In this document: piece by piece, positions 14,405-21,321 of the stretch
Position numbering within the stretch: position 1 is the first letter of the stretch
How the letters are laid out: every line of letters begins with the position of its first letter
Made by a program: the position numbers and the translations under genes
The notes under the pieces: generated by a model
What the model was told of the DNA's origin: nothing
Seen by the model: only the letters and a program-made list of their open reading frames with translations
The model's database searches: none
Source of the DNA: Chloroflexota bacterium
GTDB taxonomy: Bacteria; Chloroflexota; Dehalococcoidia; Lucifugimonadales; JADFKI01
Length of the DNA stretch: 25,040 bases
Assembly (NCBI GenBank): GCA_022565015.1
Contig: JADFKI010000018.1
Span: 1 to 25,040 of the forward strand
Reading direction: 5' to 3'

Positions 14405-14628
14405 GTAGCAATAGAAGGCAGTCCGGTTTATCCCTCGGTATTGCCGGCCAGGCGAGAGGGTAGATGTGCATAACCTAACTCGGCGGCAGGCATCGCGGTG
14501 CCGCGCCGTGGTAATGCGATCCGCAAGCAATCGCGGGTGCTTCCGGGCGAATGGAAAGGCTGACCGTACGCCGCTTGAAGCTGGTGCGCTGTCAGCCCTT
14601 CGTGTGAAGTTCGGACTTCTATTGCTAC
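14405..14628. repeat. 224-bp element with perfect 13-bp inverted ends and internal hairpins (MITE or structured RNA)
   Basis: GTAGCAATAGAAG (14405-14417) is matched exactly by CTTCTATTGCTAC (14616-14628). Between them are at least four further stems: CCCTC/GAGGG (14432-14460), CGGC-GGCA/TGCC-GCCG (14484-14508), GCGAT/ATCGC (14516-14534), and GGCTGAC/GTCAGCC (14558-14597) with a CGCC/GGTG inner stem. No convincing reading frame is present. The shape is that of a multibranch junction closed by a long stem. It starts eight bases after the MfnB-TusA stop on the minus strand. No target-site duplication is visible. A MITE insertion and a non-coding or 3'-UTR RNA are both possible; no known RNA family was recognised. 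Confidence 0.6.
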
Positions 14629-14636
14629 CTGCAGGC

Positions 14637-15620
14637 CTATGGCTGAATCAGCATGCGGACGTAACCTGCCGGGTCCTTGCGCTGCGTCAAAATGTTATGG
14701 CTGCGCTTCTCGGCCCAGACGATCACGTCGTAGGTATTGAGGACATCGGGAATCATTACCTCGATGAATGACTCGGCGTCGCCTTCTATCTGCTCTGTTA
14801 GGGCCGCTATGATGCCCGCGCACGTCTTCCCGGTGCCGTCGATAACCACCCAGCCGTTTTCGGACTTGCCGTTGGCCGCTCCCGATGTAGCGGTGGCGAA
14901 TACGTCGACCTCGCCGGTCTGTCGCATTTCTAGCTGCCGCTTGAACTCGGCCACCGGCTCCCAGTGTACGCCCGAGTTGCGGTCGCCCTTCTGGCACGCC
15001 GCGCCTCGCACGCCGACGATATCCGGGTTGATCCGGGCCAGCTCGTCGAGGTCGTCGATCGTAAGGTGTCCGGAGAGAGCGGTGCTTACGCCGGCCTCTT
15101 TGCCCTCCACGACCATTTCGCGAAGCTCGTCCTCCCGGAGGAAATCGAAGAGATTCCTGCCGTCCTTGGTGAGGGTGTCGATAAGAAATCCGTCGCACTT
15201 ACCGTCTTTGGCGAGCTGGACCATATTATGCGCGTCGAGGCCGTCATACAGCGGGTTGTCGGCGAACAGCGATCCGATCAGCTTCGTATCGAACCCGTCA
15301 AGGACCTCGCGTGCGGCCAGGAGGGTCTCCACGGCAGCATCGTACTCGGTCTTCATGAAGCCCACCTTCACAGATGTCGCCCTGAGCACTCCGGCGGTGT
15401 AGACCGCCATGGCCACGGTGCCGATCTGATTCGGCACGACGCCGAGGGTAACGCTGGCATGCCTCTCCATGGGGATGGCGTTACGCACATCTCGGACCAC
15501 ATGCGGATGAGCGGAGCCCACCAGCGCCTCCTGCAGGTTCTTGACGTCTACTATGTCGGCTCCGCCCTTGATGGCTTGGAGCGCCTCTTCGAGATTCTGG
15601 ACGCTTACCATTAAAATCAT
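14637..15620 (-). CDS. MfnB-like (5-formylfuran-3-yl)methyl phosphate synthase fused to a TusA-like domain
   Basis: Residues 1-230 match MfnB (DUF556), the aldolase that condenses two glyceraldehyde-3-phosphate molecules to the furan precursor of methanofuran. MILMVSVQNLEEALQAIKGG, ADIVDVKN (Lys27), SVKVG (Lys85), LIDTLTKDGRNLFDF (Asp148, Lys152) and DIVGVRGAAC...GDRN are all visible. The lysines align with the active-site lysines known for archaeal MfnB. Residues about 256-327 resemble TusA/SirA: VVIDGTGKTCAGIIAALTEQ keeps the cysteine (Cys267) but has CAGI rather than CPxP, followed by PDVLNTYDVIVWAEKRSHNI and GYVRMLI. A flexible linker joins the parts. The gene begins 18 bp after the DHDPS-like gene and shares its promoter. 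The true product in this bacterium is unknown. Confidence 0.8.
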   Translation of the reverse strand: MILMVSVQNLEEALQAIKGGADIVDVKNLQEALVGSAHPHVVRDVRNAIPMERHASVTLGVVPNQIGTVAMAVYTAGVLRATSVKVGFMKTEYDAAVETLLAAREVLDGFDTKLIGSLFADNPLYDGLDAHNMVQLAKDGKCDGFLIDTLTKDGRNLFDFLREDELREMVVEGKEAGVSTALSGHLTIDDLDELARINPDIVGVRGAACQKGDRNSGVHWEPVAEFKRQLEMRQTGEVDVFATATSGAANGKSENGWVVIDGTGKTCAGIIAALTEQIEGDAESFIEVMIPDVLNTYDVIVWAEKRSHNILTQRKDPAGYVRMLIQP

Positions 15621-15638
15621 GAGGCCTCTCTCACCTGT

Positions 15639-16610
15639 TCAGATTTGTTCCAGGACTGCTTCCAGCTCTTGCTTCAGCTCGGCCTTTACACTGTCATTGA
15701 AGTTGATATGTGGCTGCCGCACGTGTCCGCCGGCCATCCCCATGAGCTCTCCCCAGTACTTGCAGAGGGGAGCGGGAAGGGCGCCGTTGGCCATCTTTAC
15801 CGTTCTGGCCCACCACTTGTCCGAAAGGTCCTTGATGGGCTTTACGTGCGCGGCATAGAACTCCTCGTCCAGGTCGCCGCGCATCACCTTGTCGATGAAC
15901 TGGTTGTAGTAGTTCTTGCCCGGCCTATCGAAGCGCCAGTCGGACGTGTTGGCGAACATCACCTGCTGCTCGAATCCAAGCTCGTTGCCCTTGCGGAATA
16001 TCCATTCGTCCGGCGTGCTGATTATGGCGGTGCGACCCAGCAGCTGGTGGGTCTCGATGGAAAGCTCCTGGTTGAAGCTCGCCTCCTTGACTCCCACGAC
16101 ATTGGGGATATCGCATATCTTCTCGAGCCCCTGTGCGCTCATGACGATGCCGAACTGAGGCGAGTTGTAGAACATGATCGCAAGGTTGGTCTCGTTCGCG
16201 AGAAGGCTGACCCAGTCTACAACCTGGTCTTCTGTTTTCGTGACTATGTAGGGAGGCGCCACGATTAGAAGGTCGAACCCGACCTCTTCCGCGTGCTCGG
16301 CCAGGGCAATCATGTCTTTGTACGATGTGTGCGTAACGTGAGCCGCGATGGGCCACTCGCCGCCCGCTTCGTCAGCGACCGTCTCGAAGACCCGGAGACG
16401 CTCCTCCAGCGTGAGGCTCCAGAACTCCCCCATCCCCCACGTGCACCCGCCGCCCTGGGTGCCCAGTGAGCGAATGTGACGTATGTTGCTTCTCATGCCC
16501 TCTTCGTCGAATTCATCATCCGGCGTGAAGGGAGTCATCAGCGTCGTCCACTGACCACGAAGGTTTTCTCTCGCCCATTCTTGTGCTTCGCTCTTGCTGT
16601 ATTCGGCCAC
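15639..16610 (-). CDS. Dihydrodipicolinate synthase family aldolase
   Basis: This is a 323-residue class I aldolase/lyase of the DapA/NAL superfamily. The Schiff-base lysine is Lys175 in VVGVKEAS and the proton-relay tyrosine is Tyr148 in MFYNSP. The usual GTTGE loop is altered to GGCTWGMGEFWSLTLEER, so the acceptor substrate is probably not aspartate semialdehyde. The C-terminal third has many aromatic residues. A GTG start at 16610 is supported by a strong AGGAGG six to seven bases upstream. It is the first gene of an operon with the MfnB-TusA fusion, suggesting shared carbonyl or aldehyde chemistry; that link is inference. Confidence 0.85.
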   Translation of the reverse strand: MAEYSKSEAQEWARENLRGQWTTLMTPFTPDDEFDEEGMRSNIRHIRSLGTQGGGCTWGMGEFWSLTLEERLRVFETVADEAGGEWPIAAHVTHTSYKDMIALAEHAEEVGFDLLIVAPPYIVTKTEDQVVDWVSLLANETNLAIMFYNSPQFGIVMSAQGLEKICDIPNVVGVKEASFNQELSIETHQLLGRTAIISTPDEWIFRKGNELGFEQQVMFANTSDWRFDRPGKNYYNQFIDKVMRGDLDEEFYAAHVKPIKDLSDKWWARTVKMANGALPAPLCKYWGELMGMAGGHVRQPHINFNDSVKAELKQELEAVLEQI

Positions 16611-16703
16611 GCCTAACCTCCTCGAATCCGGGGCGCTTTACTGCGTTACGAATAGATAGCTTTAATGGAGAAGCCGCCGCTACGTCGCCTAAGCATCAGG
16701 GCT

Positions 16704-16732
16704 ATATTATCCACGGCATTTCGGCATGTCAA
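16704..16732 (-). promoter_or_regulatory. Strong sigma70-type promoter for the aldolase/MfnB operon
   Basis: On the minus strand TTGACA (16727-16732) and TAATAT (16704-16709) are exactly 17 bases apart. Transcription would start near 16697, giving a leader of about 87 bases to the GTG at 16610. The remaining gap to hemA shows nothing else. Confidence 0.6.
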
Positions 16733-16772
16733 CAATCCGAGCAGGTTATTGCAGGCAAGATTCGGCGGGGAT

Positions 16773-18095
16773 TCAACGGCCCGTCTCATGGGTTTCAGAC
16801 CCCTTATTGTGCCAGGCAACGTCCTCTCCAAACGGAGAGAGGTCGTCGCCGTCCCAAAGCCTGAACAGGTCCCTTGCCGCGGCAAGCTGCGCCTTGTCCG
16901 CGCCCTGTTTCAAGGACTCGGTCGGAGCGTGAAGCAGCTTGTTGACAATTGCGCGCGTGAGGGCCTCGACGACCTTGGAGTCCTCAGGCGACAGGGCGTT
17001 CATCAGGCTCATGGCCCTCTCCAGCTCCCTCTCCCTGATATCCTCGGCCTGCTGTCTCAGCGACCGTATCACCGGCATGACGTCCAGGGACGCCCACCAG
17101 GCCATGAATCGGCGGACCTCGCCGTCGACTACGGCTTCCGCATCCTGCGCGGCCTTTTTCCGCTCTTCAAGGTTCTCCTCGGCGATGGCGGAAAGGTCAT
17201 CCATGTTGTAGAGGCTGACGGCGCCGATCTTCCCGACGTCCGGGTCTATATCGCGGGGCATCGCCAGGTCGAACAGGAATAGACCGTCTCCGTCGCGATT
17301 AATGCAAGCCTGGGAGACCATATCGTGGGTAATCACATGCTCGGGTGCGTCGGTGGCCGAGATGACGATATCCGCTTCGCTCAAGGCAGGGCCAAGCTCG
17401 GAAAAGGATATGGCACGACCGCTGAGGTAGTCGGCGAGCTCCTCGGCCCTTGACCGGGTACGGTTTGCTATGACCAGGTCCGCGACTCCCACGGTGCGCA
17501 ACGCCCTGGCGACCAGCTGGCCCGCCTCGCCCGCGCCGATGAGCAGCACTCTTCTGCCGTCCAGCCCGCCCAGAATCCGCTGCGCCAGACGCACCGCGGC
17601 GAAGCTGATCGAGAGGGGATTGCGGCCGACTTCCGTATCCTCACGGGCCCTGCGGCCCGCCCGGACCGCTGCGTGGAAAAGCCCTACCGTGGAGACGTTC
17701 ACCGACCCTGATTCGGATGCGACCGACAGTGCGGCCCTGACCTGCCCAAGGATCTGCGATTCTCCGATTATCAAGGAATCCAGCCCGGCGGCGACCCGAA
17801 AGAGGTGGTGAACGGCTGGCTCGCCGGCGTGCACGTACAGATGCGACGCCACCGAAGGGGCGGACAGATTGTGAAAATCGGAGATGAAATCGAGGACCTT
17901 GGCGGTACCCTCTTCTTGCCTGCCCGCCACCGTGTAAATCTCTATACGATTGCACGTGGAAAGGATGACGCCCTCGCCGACCCTGTCCCTGAGTATGCTC
18001 AGGGCTTCAGGCAGTTGGTCTTGTAAAAACGAGACGGATTCCCGCACTTCCAGCGGGGCGGTCTTGTGGTTCAGTCCAACAAGAAGGATTTCCAA
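16773..18095 (-). CDS. hemA: Glutamyl-tRNA reductase
   Basis: This enzyme reduces glutamyl-tRNA to glutamate-1-semialdehyde, the first committed step of C5 tetrapyrrole synthesis. In 440 residues it shows the N-terminal LVGLNHKTAPLEVRE, the catalytic cysteine Cys48 in LSTCNRIEIY, the signature GLDSLIIGESQILGQV, the NADPH-binding RVLLIGAGEAGQLVARAL, and the helical dimerisation region toward the end. The start is a TTG at 18095: a TGA stop lies a few codons upstream in frame and no ATG is near. The rest of the heme pathway is not in the window. Upstream, a GGGCTG/CAGCCC hairpin (18136-18152) lies in the leader. Confidence 0.95.
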   Translation of the reverse strand: MEILLVGLNHKTAPLEVRESVSFLQDQLPEALSILRDRVGEGVILSTCNRIEIYTVAGRQEEGTAKVLDFISDFHNLSAPSVASHLYVHAGEPAVHHLFRVAAGLDSLIIGESQILGQVRAALSVASESGSVNVSTVGLFHAAVRAGRRAREDTEVGRNPLSISFAAVRLAQRILGGLDGRRVLLIGAGEAGQLVARALRTVGVADLVIANRTRSRAEELADYLSGRAISFSELGPALSEADIVISATDAPEHVITHDMVSQACINRDGDGLFLFDLAMPRDIDPDVGKIGAVSLYNMDDLSAIAEENLEERKKAAQDAEAVVDGEVRRFMAWWASLDVMPVIRSLRQQAEDIRERELERAMSLMNALSPEDSKVVEALTRAIVNKLLHAPTESLKQGADKAQLAAARDLFRLWDGDDLSPFGEDVAWHNKGSETHETGR

Positions 18096-18218
18096 TTGCC
18101 GAAACCTGTTAAGCTTTCAACCGCCAAGGTCGTACGGGCTGCCCATCAGCCCCAACCTGCTCTCGGACGGCTGTTTTGAAAAGTAAGAAACCCGGTCGAT
18201 ATAGCGAAGCAGACCTAT

Positions 18219-18237
18219 CCGCCCAGATAGAGGGCGG
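18219..18237 (-). terminator. Hairpin downstream of rpmB
   Basis: CCGCCC-AGATAGA-GGGCGG is a perfect 6-bp stem with a 7-base loop about 20 bases after the rpmB stop on the minus strand. No T-tract follows, so termination by it is uncertain. Confidence 0.35.
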
Positions 18238-18254
18238 GAGGAGGCGATTCGCCG

Positions 18255-18446
18255 TTAACCCTTCATGAGGGTCTTATAGTGCGTTCGGAGACAGCGGGTG
18301 CACAGGTTCATGCGCCTGGGGCCGCCGTCCACGATTATCGTTGCCTTTTGAACGTTGGCGCTCCAGTGGGTCCTGGTCCGCCGCTTCGAGTGGCTGACGT
18401 TGTTGCCGGACTGCCCGGACTTAAGGCATGCCTCACATCTGGCCAT
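18255..18446 (-). CDS. rpmB: Ribosomal protein L28
   Basis: This 63-residue bL28 of the 50S subunit is the zinc-binding form: CEAC near the start (Cys4, Cys7) and CTRC (Cys49, Cys52) form the two halves of the site. The conserved core NNVSHSKRRTRTHWSANVQ and the CLRTHYKTL end are clear. An AAAGGTG ribosome-binding site supports the ATG at 18446. It is divergent from fakA, as in many genomes where rpmB neighbours the yloV (fakA) locus. Confidence 0.96.
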   Translation of the reverse strand: MARCEACLKSGQSGNNVSHSKRRTRTHWSANVQKATIIVDGGPRRMNLCTRCLRTHYKTLMKG

Positions 18447-18455
18447 GGTTCACCT

Positions 18456-18485
18456 TTGACTCTCAATAGTCCGATTGAGTAAAAT
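18456..18485 (+). promoter_or_regulatory. Putative sigma70 promoter for fakA-fakB
   Basis: TTGACT (18456-18461) and TAAAAT (18480-18485) are 18 bases apart, each box matching 5/6. The predicted leader to the fakA ATG is about 120 bases. It lies in the rpmB/fakA divergent gap of 166 bp; I saw no equally good rpmB promoter. Confidence 0.5.
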
Positions 18486-18612
18486 CGAGTTCGGAGCGTA
18501 TAAACGGTCCGGGCCCTGGGATTTGCGGCCAGAGGTTACGAAAATCACCCAAACGTCCGATTCGTGAATTCTATAACAAACATATCACACAGAGTATGAA
18601 ACAGCAACGAAA

Positions 18613-20289
18613 ATGACCCCTAGTTTGCAGCCTAACCGCGCGCGCAAGCGCCTGAACGTAGACGACATCAGGCGCATGTTTCAGTCGGGAACGGACCTCC
18701 TGAAGAGCAACGTCGATCTCGTGGACCGGCTGAATGTTTTTCCGGTCCCCGACGGCGATACCGGCACCAATATGTACCTGACCGTTCGCGAGACCGTCGA
18801 TAGGCCCGACTGGCAAGCGATTTCCAGCGCCGCGGAGGCTGCGGAAGCCATGTCCCACGCCGCTATGATGGCATCCAGGGGGAACAGCGGCCTCATACTT
18901 TCGCAACTGTTTCGGGGCATGTCCGAGGCGTTCCAGCACAACGAAGATGTGGGCGTCTCAGAGCTTGCCAGGGCCTTCGAGCTGGGGAGGAGCCACGCCT
19001 ACTCCGTACTCAGCCGTCCCGTGGAGGGCACGATACTGACGGTGTTTACCGCGACGAGTGACGCCGCATCCCAGTGCGAAAAATCGGGCGGCGATCTCAT
19101 CGAGCTATTCGACGTGGTCTGCAGATCGGCGAGAGCAGCCGTCGTCCGCACGCCGGACCTGCTGCCAATGTTGAAGGAAGCCGGTGTCGTGGACGCCGGT
19201 GGATTAGGGCTATACATCATCCTGGAGGGCGCGAGGAGATGGTTGCTTGGCGAAGGCGCGGCTGATTCTGAAGTGGACTTGCCGGTGACGGACGAAATGG
19301 TCGCAAACGCGGGTCAGGTGTCCCCGCATTTTCTCGATCTGGTCCACGAGGAGTCCTACGGTCAATGCACCCAGTTCGTCGTAACCGGGCACGACCTCGA
19401 CCGCAATAACGTCCAGTCGGCCATGGACCTGATCGGACGCTCCACCGTTGTCGTGGGCGGTGGCGCCGCCGTTAAAGTCCACGTACACACGGAGGAGCCG
19501 GACGCGGCGGTCGAGAGCGCTCGCGCCTTCGGAGAGGTCTCCGACCTTCAGGTACAGGATATGGACGAGCAGCATCGTCGGTACGAGGACGCCAGAAGAC
19601 GTGAATTCGCATCGGCCTCATCGGAGGCTCCACGGCAGGACATCGCCGTGGTAGCCGTTGCGTGGGGGAGCGGCCTCGAAGAGATATTTCGAGAGCAGGG
19701 GGCACAGGTGCTTGTCGCCGGAGACACCATGAACCCGAGCGTTCGGCAGATCGTGGATGCGGTGGAATCGGCGCCGTCGGAGAACGTCATATTCCTTCCC
19801 AACAACCCCAATATCGTGCCAGCCGCCCGACAGGCTGCCGAGATCAGCGAAAAGAATATGCTGGTGGTGCCGAGCACCTCGATTCCACAGGGCATCGCTT
19901 CCGTGCTGGAGCTCAATCCCACGGCGGACCCACGCGAAAACGCCTCTAGAATGGAGGAGAGGCTGTCCTCAGTCTTGACGGCCGAAGTCACGAAGGCGGT
20001 CCGCTCCGTCAGCCTCAAGGGAATTGAAGCCGCCGAAGGGCAGTTCATTGGCATGCTGGAGAGGGACCTCGCGGTCGCGGGGAAAGATGCTGTTTCGGTG
20101 CTCCTGGAGCTCCTGGAAGTCGCCGACACATCCGAAGTGGAGCTCATCACGCTCTACAGCGGCGCTCCGATTGGCCGGCAAGAGGCCGAAGAGGCACTGT
20201 CGAGGGCTGAGTCAACCTATCCCGACATCGAGTTTGAGCTTGTCGGCGGAGGACAGCCTCACTACCATTTCATCGTATCTCTGGAGTAG
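18613..20289 (+). CDS. fakA: Fatty acid kinase ATP-binding subunit FakA (DAK2 domain)
   Basis: The 558-residue protein matches FakA/YloV, which phosphorylates fatty acids held by a FakB (DegV) protein. The N-terminal DAK2 domain carries NVFPVPDGDTGTNMYLT (Asp47, Asp49, Asn53), the ATP/Mg site of dihydroxyacetone-kinase L domains, and SRGNSGLILSQLFRG and EAGVVDAGGLGL. The middle region GGGAAVKVHVHTEEPD and the DegV-like C-terminal part (VIFLPNNPNIVPAARQAAE) follow. The ATG at 18613 has no clear Shine-Dalgarno site. fakB starts five bases after the stop, so kinase and fatty-acid carrier are co-expressed. Confidence 0.92.
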   Translation: MTPSLQPNRARKRLNVDDIRRMFQSGTDLLKSNVDLVDRLNVFPVPDGDTGTNMYLTVRETVDRPDWQAISSAAEAAEAMSHAAMMASRGNSGLILSQLFRGMSEAFQHNEDVGVSELARAFELGRSHAYSVLSRPVEGTILTVFTATSDAASQCEKSGGDLIELFDVVCRSARAAVVRTPDLLPMLKEAGVVDAGGLGLYIILEGARRWLLGEGAADSEVDLPVTDEMVANAGQVSPHFLDLVHEESYGQCTQFVVTGHDLDRNNVQSAMDLIGRSTVVVGGGAAVKVHVHTEEPDAAVESARAFGEVSDLQVQDMDEQHRRYEDARRREFASASSEAPRQDIAVVAVAWGSGLEEIFREQGAQVLVAGDTMNPSVRQIVDAVESAPSENVIFLPNNPNIVPAARQAAEISEKNMLVVPSTSIPQGIASVLELNPTADPRENASRMEERLSSVLTAEVTKAVRSVSLKGIEAAEGQFIGMLERDLAVAGKDAVSVLLELLEVADTSEVELITLYSGAPIGRQEAEEALSRAESTYPDIEFELVGGGQPHYHFIVSLE

Positions 20290-20294
20290 GAATC

Positions 20295-21134
20295 ATGGTT
20301 GTAAAGATAGTCACGGACAGCACTGCGGACATCCCTAAGTCAATGGCCCAAGAGCTGGGCATCGAGGTCGTGCCGCTGAAAGTCAGGTTTGGCGAGGAGG
20401 AGTTCCTGGACGGCGTGGACCTGACGCCCGATGAGTTCTACCAGCGCCTCACCTCGAGTGCGGCGCTGCCGGTCACGTCCCAGCCATCGGTCGGAGAGTT
20501 CGCTGAGGTGTACAACCGCGTGGGAGAGGGGAGCGACGGCATCGTCTCCATACACGTGTCGTCTCTGGTCAGCGGTACGATTCAGGCTGCGACACAGGCC
20601 AAGGAGCAGGCAGACGTGCAGTGCCCAATAGAGGTCGTCGACTCTTTTCAGGCGTCGATGGGTCTCGGAATGGCAGCCCTCGCCGCGGCGAGACGCGCAG
20701 CCGACGGAGGCGATTTCGAGTCGGTGGCCCAGGCCGCACGTGACGCGGTGGCGAAGTGTGAGTGCTTCGCCCTGCTGGACACGCTGGAATACCTGGAAAA
20801 GGGCGGCCGAATTGGCAAGGCGCGCGCGTTGATGGCGAAGATGCTCAATATCAAGCCCATGATTATCTTGAGGGAAGGTATGGTGCACGAGCTAGCAAAG
20901 GAACGCACCAGGAAGCGGGCGATAGCGAGACTCGGCAGAGTGGTGCGTGACTTCGCTCCGATCGAAGAGCTGGCAGTCGTCTACAGCGGCGAGCCGGCAA
21001 GCGCCACGGCCCTCGCCGACGAGCTCAAAGATCTGCTGCCGGAGGGTCGCGAGCCTATCTTGACCCAGTTCGGTCCCGTCATCGGGACTTACACCGGCCT
21101 GGACGCCCTGGGCATCGGCCTGCTCAAGGCCTGA
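20295..21134 (+). CDS. fakB: DegV family fatty-acid-binding protein FakB
   Basis: This 279-residue DegV protein presents a fatty acid to FakA for phosphorylation. Signatures are KIVTDSTADIP at the start, TSQPSVGEF, SSLVSGTIQAA, a DTLEYLEKGGRIGKA block and NIKPMI. The late motif GPVIGTYTGLDALGIGLL is clear, although the His seen in many homologues (VGTHxGPGA) is a Tyr here. It follows fakA by five bases with an AGGA site before the ATG. The acyl-chain preference cannot be read from sequence. Confidence 0.92.
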   Translation: MVVKIVTDSTADIPKSMAQELGIEVVPLKVRFGEEEFLDGVDLTPDEFYQRLTSSAALPVTSQPSVGEFAEVYNRVGEGSDGIVSIHVSSLVSGTIQAATQAKEQADVQCPIEVVDSFQASMGLGMAALAAARRAADGGDFESVAQAARDAVAKCECFALLDTLEYLEKGGRIGKARALMAKMLNIKPMIILREGMVHELAKERTRKRAIARLGRVVRDFAPIEELAVVYSGEPASATALADELKDLLPEGREPILTQFGPVIGTYTGLDALGIGLLKA

Positions 21135-21220
21135 TTCACGCGTCGTCCCGCTATTTAGGCACTTCGCAGGCGCTGCCCGCTGAAGGGTCCTGACTAGCGC
21201 CGTCTGACGGTTCCGTTCAA

Positions 21221-21253
21221 GAGCGGCAAAAGAATTTTTAATGAGCGGCAAAA
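21221..21253 (+). repeat. Direct repeat GAGCGGCAAAA upstream of recG
   Basis: GAGCGGCAAAA occurs at 21221-21231 and 21243-21253, a spacing of 22 bp (two helical turns), in the 187-bp gap between fakB and recG. It is flanked by a CTGAAGG/CCTTCAG inverted pair (21180 and 21257). A regulatory role is possible but unsupported otherwise; only a TAGAAT box at 21309 hints at a recG promoter. Confidence 0.3.
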
Positions 21254-21321
21254 AAACCTTCAGTGCGATTCCACGGAGTTTTCTGTAGAGCCTGCGTACT
21301 ACATGAGATAGAATCCGATTC

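Noticed and set aside
14405..14430. AGGCAGTCCGG resembling the RNase P GAGGAAAGTCCGG motif
   Set aside because: The element is too short and lacks the other conserved RNase P regions.
14466..14771. Plus-strand frame across the 224-bp element and the MfnB-TusA 3' end
   Set aside because: It is antisense to a real gene at its end, has no ribosome-binding site and no recognisable protein features.
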